This document shows positions 42,641-52,985 of a stretch of 64,000 nucleotides of DNA, piece by piece (the first letter of the stretch is position 1; each line of letters starts with the position of its first letter). A program made the translations under genes and the position numbers. This DNA comes from Incumbomyces delicatus (lineage: Eukaryota; Ascomycota; Eurotiomycetes; Chaetothyriales; Trichomeriaceae). A model generated the notes under the pieces. It worked only from the letters and a program-made list of their open reading frames with translations. It did no database searches and had not been told where the DNA came from. The stretch is from the NCBI GenBank assembly GCA_017655985.1, contig JACJVS010000008.1, positions 310,001-374,000 of the forward strand, in the 5' to 3' direction.

Positions 42641-44659
42641 AGTTGGCCGCCCTGGAGATGTTCCTGCTGTTCTTTTGGTTGCTCTTATGTTGGTTGACTA
42701 ATGAGTGGCTAGCCGCGATGCCAGCACCGCTGCAAATGAATGAAAAAGAATGTGGTGTGTGTCACGAGACTGTCATTTAGAGACACACGCTCAGTGAGCT
42801 GCTATAGCATCACAGGCAACAGCGACCATAGACTCTGAGATGTACAGATGAGACAGTGGGAAGAAGGGCAGAGCAGAATGGGGACCCACAGCGTATAGAT
42901 GAAGGAACTTGAAGGGCTTGGAGTTCCTGCATGACATGTTTGACATACCTGAACCCCAGACTGCGCGTTGCACACCAGTACGAGACAAGTATGGTGAGAT
43001 TCGAATGGAAATTGTTTCTGACCTGGACAAGGCATGGCATTTGTGCTTGAAGGGAAAGGTGAAACTCGCCGGGAAATTGCGAATGGCTAGGAGCATTTGT
43101 GAGGACAATCAGCCAATCATGGGCGCTTTACCATTCCGCTTCAGGGCTAGCAGACTATTTACTTGCCGCGCAGCCCATGGGGAGTGAATATAATGCTGAT
43201 AACAGATTATATATACACACTCTCCGTACAGCTTAGGGAGACCACAGCAGACAAGGCGAGTAATGCATTGCTGTATGCTCCGTATTGACTGTGCTGCTGT
43301 GTCAAAGGCCATCACCATGTTTGCCCGCTGCGAAGGTAAGGGATTAATTTGCCTGCGTCACGTGCTTGAATCTAACTTTGTCCCCCCCGAGTGGAGTACG
43401 TAGAGCACAAGGAAAAAGGGACAAAAAACCGTTCAGACGCTTGACGCTCCTGCACTTCCAGCCGGGGCTTTATATTTCCAGCCATAACTTTGCAAGCATT
43501 ATTATTAGCGTCACGAGTCTGCCGCGGTTCACCCCTGGAGTAAATCTGCTTCATAGATAAGCGAAGTGGCATGCAGACGTACCTGCCAAGTATCTACTAT
43601 CAGGCCGGCATGAGCCAGTGAAGCAGTCTCATAATCTTTGCGAGTCAGCAGGGGCTATGCAACATGCGCGCAATCTGCCAAATCATTATGTACGAAGTAC
43701 GAGGTCCTTTCTTTCACACATATATGAATGTATTTTGGGAAATGGCGATGACGTCTGTCTGCAATTCTTGGCTCCTGAGAACAGAGTATGGGGTTGCGAT
43801 GTTTCATCGTAATAATGGCATGATTACGCGTGGGTAAAACCCCATGGTGTCCCTGACAAGCAAAAAAGGCCGACTGTGTTGTGCGTAAACGCCAGTGGCT
43901 ATGTAGTAATATACTTTCGTACGTGGGAAAGCCTATTATTACAGATCCAAGACCTTCGAAAAAACTATTATTGCAGGTGTCAGGAGAGCGTTCATGGAAA
44001 CAAGGTAAAAGTTCGCGAGGTTGGCACGGGCAAGGAGCCAGATTGTACATATGTATACACCCGGATCCTTGCTGATTTTTGCCTTTCTTTACCCGGAAAC
44101 GCTGCCAATTCCTGATCTTCATTTTCGCTGACAGGTGTCGGTGATGGTGGTTTGAGGTATGCAGGCTTGGCAGGCTAAGGCCGATCGTCATAGACATTTA
44201 GGGGGATCGCTCTCGAGATTCATCCTGAACAATAGCCTCGATGCTGAACGTGAACCTGAGCCGCGATATGATGTTATTAGTCTGAGAAATTGTAATGCCC
44301 AGGCCTAGGCATAGAGCTAGACAGTATTTTCAAGCTTCCACTGCCGATATACCCGAGTAGTCGCTGCGTTTGGTGTTTTCTGCGGCTTTAGTAGACTGCA
44401 ACTAATCCAGTTCCTTCACAAAAATTCTTTGCTTCGTCGGGGTGCTTGAGTGATTGCCAGTGACCACCAAGCGGGTGCAGAGCAGGTCAGTCATCGCATG
44501 AACGGGTGTGAGCTCATCCTCGGAGATGGTCCTCTGTCTCGACATGATGTAATTGCACTACCCTTACCTTTATGGTCGGTCTGCGGCCCAGAGTAGATGT
44601 TGCCAGGTTCCCTTGCCATGTTTGCTATATACAGACAATGGGAGAGGCCACGTCATCCG
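42641..44659. other. Gene-free region of 2 kb
   Basis: Scattered short frames only. A GTACGAAGTAC copy lies at 43690-43700. I recognise no RNA gene or mobile element. Confidence 0.5.
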
Positions 44660-45850
44660 TTATGACAATTCCTTCAGCCAATTCGATACCGCATTTTTCA
44701 TTCTGGACGCTACGGCCTCATCGTGCCAAAAGTGTCCCGCTCCCGTAACTTCTTCAAAGCGGAACATGGAGCCTCTTCTGGCGGCCAATGCTTCACACCA
44801 TTCTCTGACCTTGTGAGACGAGGTGAAGTGGTCATGTGAGCCAAACACAATGAGGCTCGGGTGATTGCTCAAGAGCTCATCAGAGTCTGTAGTAGGGGCG
44901 TTCCTCGCTGCTGTTAAACTTTTGTCCTTCCGCTCAAATCGTAGCCTTGAAAACACGGTCGCAAAGCTAGCGATAGGACGGAGCAAGGGAGATATCAGGA
45001 GGAAGCTTAGTCGTGGATAAATTTGCAGATGCTGGTTCAGTCCAGAATCTTGGTGACTGACGGCATGTTCCTCATAAGTGCCACTTACGCCACGGGAGAA
45101 TCTTCGACGTACCCGATCGACACTGTGGCGCACCAGATCTTTATCCACACTTCTTCGAGAGCGGTCTCTACTCAGTCTCTGGGCAGCAGGTGAATCATAA
45201 CCACCGAAAGTCGTACTGGCGGGCGAAAGCTGGTCTGCACCTTGGATGTTGGTTCGGGCACGCCGCTGGCCGGATTCCGAGCTTGCAAGGAAAGCTTTTG
45301 CAAGTTCACTCGCTCTGACCACTATCTCATGTTCAGCTGTGCCCTTGCTTGCGCGCTCTAGAATCGCGGCAACCACTGAGAGCTCAGGGACATGCACGGC
45401 AATCATGCTACCGTAGGAATACCCGCCAATTAGTAGCAGCGGTGCGCGGTCGCCCTCGTTTCCAGTGGATATTGGCTTGAAGTGCTCGGCCACATCCGAA
45501 TAGTTTAGGAATGACAGCATGAGCGCGTACAAGGACACACAGTCAGCCAACTCTGGCTTTGCGCTCCACGAAGTCCTGCCCGCTGAGTTATCTGACCCTC
45601 GGAAGTTGAACGTTGCCAGCACAAAACTTGACCTAAGCAGGAGGGCACCGATGGAATGAACGACATGGTCATCATAGCTTCCACCTAGGGGCGCGTAGGG
45701 ATGGTTCAAGATGGCACAACCATGAACCAGACGGTCGGTGGCATCAGGCTTGAAGCGTGGGAAGTAGAGCCTGCAGTGGAGTTCTAGGTTATCGTAGAGA
45801 CTTGGAATTGTGAAAGTTACACTGGGAGCCGGGAGCATAATGGTTTGCAA
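44660..45850 (-). CDS. Alpha/beta-hydrolase-fold protein
   Basis: The gene is a single exon of 396 residues from the ATG at 45850 (a second ATG at 45838 would remove four residues). The fold is seen as CAILNHPYAPLGGSYDD, VLATFNFRGSDNSAG, the nucleophile elbow GGYSYGS (Ser about 143), VFGSHDHFTS with the acid, and GAGHFWHD with the histidine, all in the correct order. Between the elbow and the acid there is an enlarged insertion of about 140 residues with an Arg/Ser-rich segment (RLSRDRSRRSVDKDLVRHSVDRVRRRF) that may be disordered or regulatory. The RGS-D pattern and NHPYAPLGG resemble the dienelactone-hydrolase/UPF0227-like group of small hydrolases; the substrate is unknown. It is divergent from the coiled-coil gene at 46497. 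Confidence 0.85.
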   Translation of the reverse strand: MQTIMLPAPSVTFTIPSLYDNLELHCRLYFPRFKPDATDRLVHGCAILNHPYAPLGGSYDDHVVHSIGALLLRSSFVLATFNFRGSDNSAGRTSWSAKPELADCVSLYALMLSFLNYSDVAEHFKPISTGNEGDRAPLLLIGGYSYGSMIAVHVPELSVVAAILERASKGTAEHEIVVRASELAKAFLASSESGQRRARTNIQGADQLSPASTTFGGYDSPAAQRLSRDRSRRSVDKDLVRHSVDRVRRRFSRGVSGTYEEHAVSHQDSGLNQHLQIYPRLSFLLISPLLRPIASFATVFSRLRFERKDKSLTAARNAPTTDSDELLSNHPSLIVFGSHDHFTSSHKVREWCEALAARRGSMFRFEEVTGAGHFWHDEAVASRMKNAVSNWLKELS

Positions 45851-46496
45851 ATGTCCCTACCTGGGTACAGTAAATGTTGCATGTATAGCCGTTCCCAGGT
45901 CAGGCGTAGACTACCTAGTGACGATCGGTCTATTCACGATAGGGCTCCCGGTGTTGTATCCAAAGAAGCCGCAACATCTCGGGCAGGAGGTGTACATTCA
46001 AGAAGACAGTGTTATCGGTGAGTAGGTAGGAATGGATGGGCTTGTATCCAATGGTATTGGTATCATATTCGACGACGCGCGCATAGTTCTCAGGTCTTGG
46101 CTAAAACCTTCTATTAATAGGCCTTGAGGCTTTACATACCGATGGTAAATGAGGTAATCAAGGATAGCCTTGGAAGGCATGATCGCACTAAGTCAAGCCT
46201 GGGCCCAGAGGACCAGAGGCTACCACGCCCGGTGGCCTTAGCCTGAGGCTTGCTGGTGGCTCGCTGGTGGCTCGCTGGTAGCTCGGGGCATTGGAGCCAC
46301 TAAAATTATTAGCTAATCGATCCTTCCTAGCCTTGCCCGTGTCACTGCCGTGTCCCGTGCATCGGCCAGCTCCCTGGCATGGTTCGGGACGACCACGAGA
46401 CGAGAAGTAATAGGCAACCGTGCTGGGATTGAACTCAGCATCGTCGGAAAGGCAGACATTCGAAATGTTGACTGCAAACAACTCGGACCGGAGACA
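45851..46496. other. Divergent promoter with a short tandem repeat
   Basis: The 646 bases lie between two divergent starts. Three GGTGGCTCGCT-type 11-base units occur at about 46249-46281. The reading frame of the downstream gene is open from 46350 but has no ATG before 46497. Confidence 0.55.
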
Positions 46497-48233
46497 ATGC
46501 AGAGATCGATCATAGAGCGTGTCTTTCCCAAGCCCAAACAACAATTGACAGGTCCATACGAGGAGCAGCCCTTAACGTATAGAGACGATAGCGAGCTCCT
46601 TGACAGGCCGAGCACACCCACACAGATCCGGCTCAATAGCAATGCTTCGACGCCCAGAAGTTCCAATAGGAGCAGTAGGGGACATGTTTGGGACCAGAAC
46701 GAGCAGTTGCAAACAGCGCCGCTGAGCGCTACAATCATTCACCACGACGATCCTTTTCTCGTCGTCGACAGAGCAGCCGCGACTTTGCAGAAGACGATCC
46801 AGTCCCTCCTCGACATTCAGAGCCAAGCGCTCACTGGCAGGCATCAAAACAGCCAACAAGATGATGCCACATCCCAGAGAAGTGCTACCTCTGCCGGGTC
46901 TTCTGCAGCCTATCCCGGCACCGGTTCAACACTCCAATCCCCTCACTCTCGAGTAAAACCAGTCCGTCAGCCTCCGACGAAGAAGCCCACGCTCAAAGGT
47001 GCCAGACGAGGTCTTGCGGGCTCCATGCGGGAGTTTGCTGCCCTCAAATCTGAAGAGCTGACGATCACGGAAGGTGAAGACAAACACAGGAGAACTGCTT
47101 TGGATAAAATCTCTGATCTAGAGTCAAAAAAAGAAGCAGTCCAGCACGAGATCAACTCTCTAGAGGAGCGTACAAATAGAAGTGAATCCCGAACACTACG
47201 TTCGGAAGCAGCAACAGTTGAAGCAGAGATCCAGGCATTGGAGACCCGCCTGATGGAGCTGAAAGCAAAGCACAGGCACATCATAGACCAAGCGACGCAG
47301 CTCGAGAATACGGCTGCGAGCGAGTTGAGCTCTTACCAAGGAACCCTTGCCGCAATTGACAGAGAAAGCAGGTCCTTCCTACGGCGCCCGCCTGTGAAGC
47401 AAAGCCTCGGTCCCAGAAGTCTGGTCAAGGACTTAAGCCCAGACATGCGAGCTTCCACTTCGAGAGATGACATGTACGCTCTGCGCCCAGAACGCCGAAC
47501 GCTGGGACTGGCAAAAGAGCAGTGGACGGGTGAACTGGCCGTATTGGAGACACACAAAACGGAGGTTGAGAGGGAACGAAATGCCTTGCTCCAAGGAGCA
47601 GAGGTCTGGGAAGAGACCGTCCAAAAGATTGACCACTTTGAGACAGAGCTGCGGACACGGGTGAAGACTGGCTACTCGCAGTCAATGTCAGAGATTGTAC
47701 CTGCGCTGGATGCAACCATGCAGTTCCTTCACGATAAGCTTGCCCAATCCGAGGCCCAACATTGGAACCTGCTAATCTGCGCAATTGGGGCTGAGTTGGA
47801 GGCATTCCAGCAAGCAAGACTTTTACTTGCGCCCGACGAACCATTGCCTCCATTCGCTCGGAATCTCAAGTCTTCATCTGACGCTCAACTGGACGATCCG
47901 AGGACAGATGACGAAGATAATGATGTTCCGCATGCGGACTTACTGGGCGAGCAGTCTCCCGAGCTTACGTCGAGAATCTTTCATCACAACAACGGAAGCC
48001 AACGTGGCCCCCGCACTGACGCACGCTCGTCCGCCAGCAGCAACGAGAGTCTTAAAGCGACGCTTAGGAACTTCTCTTCAAATGGCTCACCACCGAAACT
48101 AGCATCAAGCACGAGTAGAACTGCCAGCACCACAGCAACGAAAGCCAAATCGCCTGTGAGGCTCGGCACTCCGTATTTCGAGAGCGAAGACGACGACCCT
48201 GGCCCCGACTTCTTGATATCTCATTCGGTTTGA
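46497..48233 (+). CDS. Coiled-coil protein, probable Atg28-like autophagy protein
   Basis: The gene is a single exon of 578 residues from the first in-frame ATG (MQRSIIERVFPKPKQQLTG). The N-terminus contains PYEEQPLTYRDDSELLD and a disordered Ser-rich part, then a helix DPFLVVDRAAATLQKTIQSLLDIQ (about 85-105). A basic linker (KPVRQPPTKKPTLKGARRGLAGSMREFAALK) precedes a strong coiled coil (about 203-263; LESKKEAVQHEINSLEER ... EAEIQALETRLMELKAKH) and a second helical half (TGELAVLETHKTEVERERNALL ... WNLLICAIGAELEAFQQA). The C-terminal tail is Ser-rich and ends acidic. The N-terminal motif and layout recall filamentous-fungal Atg28, which works with Atg35 in micropexophagy, but I base this on recollection rather than alignment. 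A purely structural role is possible. Confidence 0.75.
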   Translation: MQRSIIERVFPKPKQQLTGPYEEQPLTYRDDSELLDRPSTPTQIRLNSNASTPRSSNRSSRGHVWDQNEQLQTAPLSATIIHHDDPFLVVDRAAATLQKTIQSLLDIQSQALTGRHQNSQQDDATSQRSATSAGSSAAYPGTGSTLQSPHSRVKPVRQPPTKKPTLKGARRGLAGSMREFAALKSEELTITEGEDKHRRTALDKISDLESKKEAVQHEINSLEERTNRSESRTLRSEAATVEAEIQALETRLMELKAKHRHIIDQATQLENTAASELSSYQGTLAAIDRESRSFLRRPPVKQSLGPRSLVKDLSPDMRASTSRDDMYALRPERRTLGLAKEQWTGELAVLETHKTEVERERNALLQGAEVWEETVQKIDHFETELRTRVKTGYSQSMSEIVPALDATMQFLHDKLAQSEAQHWNLLICAIGAELEAFQQARLLLAPDEPLPPFARNLKSSSDAQLDDPRTDDEDNDVPHADLLGEQSPELTSRIFHHNNGSQRGPRTDARSSASSNESLKATLRNFSSNGSPPKLASSTSRTASTTATKAKSPVRLGTPYFESEDDDPGPDFLISHSV

Positions 48234-49111
48234 TCGAGTGTAAGAACAGAATCTCGCAGTAGATTACTAGCTACCGCCGTATAACCACTGCGTCTCCGAA
48301 CTGCTTTTCTCAACTACAAACACATTTCGTGTTCTTTGGATATGAAAGACCCCTTGATGCAAAGACCACCTAATCGGGAGACGGTTGTGATACGAAGTCC
48401 TGTCCCTGCTCGTGTCTAGCGGTGGAGGTGGAAGTTTCAGATTTTGTAGGCACCCACATCCTGCGCGGGATATGCATAGATGTACTTCGTACTCTGTACT
48501 CTACCCGCTGATCACATTGAGACCGGCTTACTATTACTAATGCTATGAGTACGCAACGAAAGGAAAAAAGACCTTCAAAAGCATATTCATGGGCATGTCT
48601 GTCTATCTGTCTGTCTCTCTACAATCATCTTCCCAAAAAGGTGCTCAGGCAAAAAAGGTACTCCGAAACACCTCTTCCCAACCCCCAGGTGGTTCATTTC
48701 TGTCGTGACGTAGGACTGACTAGACATACACAAGATGCTGAATGCCGACTAGTTCCTGCCAGTCTTTGCTGCGTGATGATTGATGATGATAATGATGACA
48801 ATCTGTTTCGAAACCAAAAAAAACATGCTCAACGAAAATAATTCACGAGAGTTTTTTTGCTGTTGACACACACATACACGTACGAAGGACTGGTAGTAGT
48901 GGTAGTAGTGCTGCTCTGGAGATTCGTGGCCAGGGGGGAACGAACACACAGCCGTGCTTGTGGCCCTTACCCTACCATAACAGACGCAAACCCCAAAAGA
49001 GAGTGCAAGCCTTGCCGTCAGCCAAAAGAGTCGTAATCAAAACAAGCGAACGCTCAATTATCTCCATCCTTGTTTTTTTTGGGGGGGTGGTTGGGATACG
49101 GTCTATTTGTT
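48234..49111. other. Intergenic region between convergent genes
   Basis: The 878 bases hold only short frames, a TGATGA-type run at about 48775-48800 and a TACTTCGTACT motif at 48482-48492. Confidence 0.55.
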
Positions 49112-51598
49112 TCAGCCCCAGATCTCGTCGCTGCTGGGCACGAGCGTCGCTCTCCCCGATCGATCATAGTCGCTGTCACTAGCGCTACCACCGGCGCTGG
49201 CCACGCTGCTGTTCATGTTCAGGTATCCGCTGGTGACGCTCTCGCAGTCGCTGGTTCCACCCCACGCCGCGGCGGCCGCTGCCGCTGCTGCTGTGCGCTC
49301 CTGATGCTCCCGCACCAGCTTCCGCGCCACCTTCTCGCGTGCGTACTCGCGCTCGTCACGTCGCAGCTGTTCTTTGCGTTCGCGTGCCAGCGCAGCGAGA
49401 AGAGCCCTGTCATTTGCTGCTGTTGCTGTTGCTGCTGTTGTGTCTTCTGCGGTGGCTTGCCTGTCTTGGACAGGGAAAGGGACCGAGGGCAAGCTGGGAT
49501 GCGATGAGTCAGACGAGTACCCGGTCCTGTCCGGGTCAACAAGGCGGAGCGCGGCGGTTGTGGCGATGCCAGAGGACGCAAACGGTGGTTGTGCTGCCGG
49601 TGGTGGAGGAGGTGGACTGGAGGAGGAGGAAAGCGATGGCAGGGAGGAGTTCACGTAGCTGGCGGGGACTTGCTGCTGGAGGATAGGGGTTGGGGGGGCC
49701 CGCGCGTTGCCTACCGTCGTCGTCGTGGTAGTGGTGGTCGTCGTCGTTGTCGCCGTGGTTGTTGTTGGGACCGCCGTGTCCAGCCGCACGTCGCGCGCCA
49801 GCAGACGGAAGTCATCGTGCATGTCAGCGTACAGGCCGCGGGTCCGAGACTCTGACCGTTTACACGACGCATTGCGTTGTTGTTGGGCTGATGTGGCCGG
49901 GAGGCGTGCCTGTTGTTCAAGACCAGCTCGCACAGAGATGAAGTCGAGTTGTGCCTGAAGCGGAATGGGAGGAGCGATCGTGGTAATGCCAAACGCGGCC
50001 GAGGTTGGGGATGTGATGGGCGAGGCGATGCTCCTGCGCCGGTACGGCTTGCGTGTTGGGTTGACCTCGCGCTCGAAGATGGGACCTCGGCCGGTGCGGT
50101 CGAATTCGAGAGCATTCTCCACGCCAGAATCAGAGTCTGCTGAGCCGTCGTTGCTTGAGAAGGACCCTGGTCGGCGCCGCACATATGGTGCTTCTGAGTG
50201 GAATCGGACTTGTGGTCTTGGCTCAACAGACTGCCCTCGGCGTCCGCGTGGCTCCCGTGAAATCGCTCGTCTATTGCCGGTTGGACCAACTGAAGGCGCT
50301 CGCCTGTATACTGGCTCAACGGGCGGTGCGCCATACATAACAGGCTCGACAGAGGGTGCTCTGTGTCGGATTGGTTCGACAGAGGGAGCCCTTCGCTGGA
50401 TTGGTTCCACGGATGGTGCTCTGCGTCGGATCGGTTCAACGGAGGGAGCCCTTCGCTGGACTGGTTCCACGGATGGCGCTCTGTGTCGGATTGGTTCGAC
50501 AGATGGTGCCCTACATCGCACCGGTTCCACGGACGGTGCTCTGCGTCGGACCGGTTCCACAGATGGGGCCCTACGTCGTACCGGTTCCACAGAAGGTGCT
50601 CTTCTTCGATGTGGTTCTGGATCCAGCACCGCCTGTAAGACTGGCACCGGCTCAACCAATGCTGACTCAGTGAGCTGGTTGATCGGCCTAGCCAGAGATG
50701 CATCGCTCAAACACGGTTCAACGGATGAAGCTCGTGGTCCTCTCGAGCCAGCACGTGGGCCGCAGGATGACCCTCGCATGTGAGCAGTTGCGCCAATACC
50801 TCGAGACGGTGGTCGCTGCATTTCTGGCGCGTGTTCATCACATACTCCTTGCGAGCTCATCGTGCTCAGACCAATGCCGTCTGCGTTGCTGAAGCTCGTC
50901 GATGGCCTGGTTGACGAAGCCGTTGATCTGACCGAAGCATTATTACAGGGTCGGTCAATGCTTTGGGCGTATTGAAGAGCAGAAAGGACGGGTGGCGGAC
51001 GGGAGCTAGGGCCATTCTTCGCAAAGCCTTCTGCTACTGGGCTCAGGACATCACCAAGATTAGGACTCGCGATGCGACTCCGAAAGGACAGCACAGGAGA
51101 TGCAGTCGTTCGCCCAATGGGACTAGCCACTCGACTGTCGGGCAGAGGGATGGCTGCTGCTTCGGCGGTTGCCAGCAGTGGCGGAGACACGACGTCCACT
51201 TTTTGTCGTGGGACGTAGCGAGGATTGATCACGTTAGTCGTCGATGTCTTCCGACCATGCTTTTTGGCCTTCTTCCTCCATGGCAAGGGGATGGTGATGG
51301 TAATGTTGTCTCTCTCCAATCCAATCGTCTCGTCCTCTGACTCGGCCTGGTCATCATACTCGTCGCGGACAATGAAGACGCCATCTTGCTCGTCCTGATT
51401 TTGAGGAGGGGTTGGCGGGAGATCTCGGTCCAGGTCTGGACTCTCCTGAGATTCAGCCACCCACGGTGGGTTGGCACTCCAGCCTCCATGAACTGGCGCA
51501 CTAATTGCTGCATCACCCCATCTCGTGCTGAACATCTTGTCGCGAGGATAGAGATCCCTCTTCCGAGCTGGTAGCAAGCCGTTGAGGATAGCAGCCAT
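49112..51598 (-). CDS. Disordered protein with tandem RRAPSVEPx repeats
   Basis: The gene is a single exon of 828 residues starting MAAILNGLLPARKRDLYPRD. The first 40 residues (FSTRWGDAAISAPVHGGWS) look conserved. An acidic patch and a basic patch (LPWRKKAKKHGRK, about 115) follow. The middle carries about twelve tandem 9-residue units of the type RRAPSVEPV (about residues 331-433), each with an SP/SV-type potential phosphosite. Further on come an Arg-rich repeat-like tail, a run of about 20 Thr (about 609-628), a proline run and an Ala run (about 768-778). The last 60 residues (LAREREKEQLRRDEREYAREKVARKLVREHQ) are predicted to be helical. No domain is recognised. Codon bias differs between repeats, but the gene is intact. 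A structural cortical or nuclear role could be imagined; function is unknown. Confidence 0.8.
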   Translation of the reverse strand: MAAILNGLLPARKRDLYPRDKMFSTRWGDAAISAPVHGGWSANPPWVAESQESPDLDRDLPPTPPQNQDEQDGVFIVRDEYDDQAESEDETIGLERDNITITIPLPWRKKAKKHGRKTSTTNVINPRYVPRQKVDVVSPPLLATAEAAAIPLPDSRVASPIGRTTASPVLSFRSRIASPNLGDVLSPVAEGFAKNGPSSRPPPVLSALQYAQSIDRPCNNASVRSTASSTRPSTSFSNADGIGLSTMSSQGVCDEHAPEMQRPPSRGIGATAHMRGSSCGPRAGSRGPRASSVEPCLSDASLARPINQLTESALVEPVPVLQAVLDPEPHRRRAPSVEPVRRRAPSVEPVRRRAPSVEPVRCRAPSVEPIRHRAPSVEPVQRRAPSVEPIRRRAPSVEPIQRRAPSVEPIRHRAPSVEPVMYGAPPVEPVYRRAPSVGPTGNRRAISREPRGRRGQSVEPRPQVRFHSEAPYVRRRPGSFSSNDGSADSDSGVENALEFDRTGRGPIFEREVNPTRKPYRRRSIASPITSPTSAAFGITTIAPPIPLQAQLDFISVRAGLEQQARLPATSAQQQRNASCKRSESRTRGLYADMHDDFRLLARDVRLDTAVPTTTTATTTTTTTTTTTTVGNARAPPTPILQQQVPASYVNSSLPSLSSSSSPPPPPPAAQPPFASSGIATTAALRLVDPDRTGYSSDSSHPSLPSVPFPVQDRQATAEDTTAATATAANDRALLAALARERKEQLRRDEREYAREKVARKLVREHQERTAAAAAAAAAWGGTSDCESVTSGYLNMNSSVASAGGSASDSDYDRSGRATLVPSSDEIWG
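50330..50610. repeat. 27-bp coding tandem repeat
   Basis: About ten to twelve imperfect 27-base units, each reading GGTTC(C/G)AC-type on the plus strand, encode the RRAPSVEPx repeats of the 828-residue protein. Units differ mainly at one Arg/His/Cys position. Confidence 0.85.
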
Positions 51599-52985
51599 GG
51601 CCGTTAAATCCGGTATATACTGCTCAGGGCGATGTGGAAGGAAGGACCAAGCCTTGACTGCGGTCAGGATGGACCAGCCTTCTGACTGAAAGACAGGCAG
51701 TTGATCAGGGCAACTGGATGTATGAATAGTATGAAATGCTGAAGCGCCGACAGTTCAAATCCTATGCAATGCAAACAAATGAAATTGTGAACGAGCAGGA
51801 GGCAATGAAACAGAAATTGTCGAGGTCTTTGAGCGGTTACACGATACCTTGGACCTACTTAAGACATCCATCAATATTGTTTCTCGCTTACTTTCGCGAA
51901 CCTGGATTGACACGTCCCCATGCGGCGCGCACAGCATGCACACAGCATGCGCGAAGTAAGGAACATCGTTGAACTGAGCTGCGAGTAGTCGCCAGAGCTG
52001 CTGTGGCCGCTGAGGTGAAACCGGGACACGACCACAGACATGCTGAGAAGCGGTTGAGATGACAAGGTGATTGGCTATGAGACCTTGTCACGCATCATCT
52101 GAAACACGAACTCCTAACCCATTGGCGGCAAAGATGAAAGCGAATGGAAAGATTGGCGTGAGGTCTGGTGTCCTTTTGACCTAAGCGCCGAACACGCTGG
52201 AGCCGAAATGATTGGTGGAGTTTCCCAATCAGCCACAGCCAATCATATAGTGTCTTATGGAAACCCACACCACACTAGTGCCGCTTTCCTAGCGGGTTTC
52301 CACTTGACCGCTCACCAAGCATGACCAAGCTAAAAATCAAGAAGAATTACTTTGTACACAGCGAAAGAGAGCGTGCCTCACGTAAGTCCACGCGTGCACG
52401 ATAGCAAGCCGCCCTTGCAGACCTGGGCGCGAACACTCTCGACTTAAATAGTGCCATCACAGCTCTCTACGGTCGTCACTTGGTCCCGCACGTTGATCAC
52501 ATAGCACGGATTCAAAGCCAAAATTAGCACGAACAGACTGACTTTGCCTAAGGATGGCTGAAGATGGCTGAAGATGGCTAAAGATGCTTCGTGGACGGCA
52601 CGAACCTCTGTCAATGGACAGGCAAGGTTGTGTGAATTGATCTGTCAATTGGGCGTCTTCGGACAGATGCCGATGATTCTCGAAGCAAGTTGGTGGCTTC
52701 TTTCCCGAGGCATGAAAATGATGGGGACAATTTCATCCAATCATGTCGTCATACGCAAAGACCCATTCTCAGAGGGGCGTATCTGAGCCGCCAGCGCTTA
52801 GTTCCAAATAGCACAGCCCAAGAATTATGACAAAGACGCCATCGCTTTGCGTCTAGAAAAAGCAAATCCAAAATACCTGCGGTACTGATCTGATGTCGCA
52901 CACAGTGCCTCGTCGTAGCATCAAGCAGCTTTCACGCGGAATCATGTCGACCTCAAAGCAACGAAAATGGAATTAGCGCTCAGAA
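51599..52985. other. Intergenic region
   Basis: No gene is visible in 1.4 kb. A decamer repeat (AAGATGGCTG, about 3.5 copies) occurs at 52551-52586. Confidence 0.55.

Noticed and set aside
46360..46445. tRNA-like T-arm (reverse of GCTGGGATTGAACTCAGCA) on the minus strand
   Set aside because: The stem flanking the TTCAATC loop does not pair in the 5+7+5 pattern and no A box or acceptor stem was found.
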